5,822 nucleotides of DNA. Source: Nitrosomonas sp. (GTDB taxonomy: Bacteria; Pseudomonadota; Gammaproteobacteria; Burkholderiales; Nitrosomonadaceae). This document shows, in pieces, positions 5,645 through 5,822 of the stretch (its first letter is position 1; each line of letters begins with the position of its first letter). The notes under the pieces are model-generated. The model searched no databases. It saw nothing but the letters and a program-made list of their open reading frames with translations, and was not told the origin of the DNA. The translations under genes and the position numbers were made by a program. The stretch spans positions 1 to 5,822 of the forward strand of contig JAJFJI010000372.1 in assembly GCA_021774205.1 (NCBI GenBank), in the 5' to 3' direction.

Positions 5645-5822
5645 TCATTCTTTGAGCTTGATATTGATCTGGTTGTCTGATACTTGAATGTCCTTAACAC
5701 CTTCTGAAAAGGATTTCCAGAGGCCCGGGTCGACACCGAATTCGCCGACCAGATCGATATTTTTCAGTCCACCCAACCAGGCATTAGGCATGGGAATACC
5801 CATGATGCTGATTCCTTTGAGA
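5645..5822 (-). CDS. Unrecognised protein, C-terminal fragment
   Basis: The last 58 codons and TGA stop of a minus-strand gene that enters from the right edge. The visible peptide contains GIPMPNAWLGGLKNIDLVGE, then a GLWKSFSEG segment, and ends in VSDNQINIKLKE. The alternating hydrophobic and polar ending looks like closing beta strands of a soluble or periplasmic domain. I do not recognise the family, though the composition and codon use look like a normal gene. The absence of stops through the fragment and the orderly ending support a real gene. No clear terminator follows; the TCACA/TGTGA dyad at 5590-5607 lacks a U-tract. It is probably not in one operon with the ligase, since 452 nt separate them. 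Confidence 0.6.
   Translation of the reverse strand, partial: LKGISIMGIPMPNAWLGGLKNIDLVGEFGVDPGLWKSFSEGVKDIQVSDNQINIKLKE

Overview
This looks like an ordinary chromosomal stretch from a Gram-negative proteobacterium with moderate GC content. A betaproteobacterium of the Nitrosomonas type is my best guess. The guess rests on gene content (a divergent xth/pyrE pair, an AmpG-family permease next to xth, a DUF4124 secreted protein) and on recalled similarity, not on a search. No rRNA, tRNA, insertion sequence, phage gene or CRISPR array is visible.

Layout, left to right. Positions 1-143 (minus) hold the first 47 codons of an AmpG-type muropeptide permease. After a 242-nt gap with two adjoining hairpins comes exodeoxyribonuclease III (xth, minus, 386-1159). 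Only 30 nt separate its start from the divergent pyrE (orotate phosphoribosyltransferase, plus, 1190-1840), whose best promoter lies inside the first xth codons. A 232-nt gap leads to a secreted DUF4124/coiled-coil protein (plus, 2073-2663). That gene converges with a two-gene minus-strand unit: a GCS2-type carboxylate-amine ligase (3759-5192), transcribed first, and a zinc-dependent aspartoacylase/succinylglutamate desuccinylase-type hydrolase (2697-3707). A 452-nt non-coding gap (5193-5644) rich in small dyads and carrying a (CACAAA)4 repeat follows. The window ends in the C-terminus of an unrecognised minus-strand protein.

How the genes relate. pyrE (pyrimidine synthesis), xth (DNA repair) and ampG (cell-wall recycling) are independent housekeeping functions. 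The most interesting part is the ligase-hydrolase pair. One enzyme should form an amide or peptide-like bond at the expense of ATP, and the other belongs to a family that hydrolyses N-acyl or amide bonds of amino acids. Together they suggest a small modification or metabolite pathway with unknown substrate. Such pairings of amidoligases with hydrolases have been predicted before from comparative genomics, so the idea is not wholly new, but the chemistry is not established here. I see no strong evidence for a wholly undescribed system.
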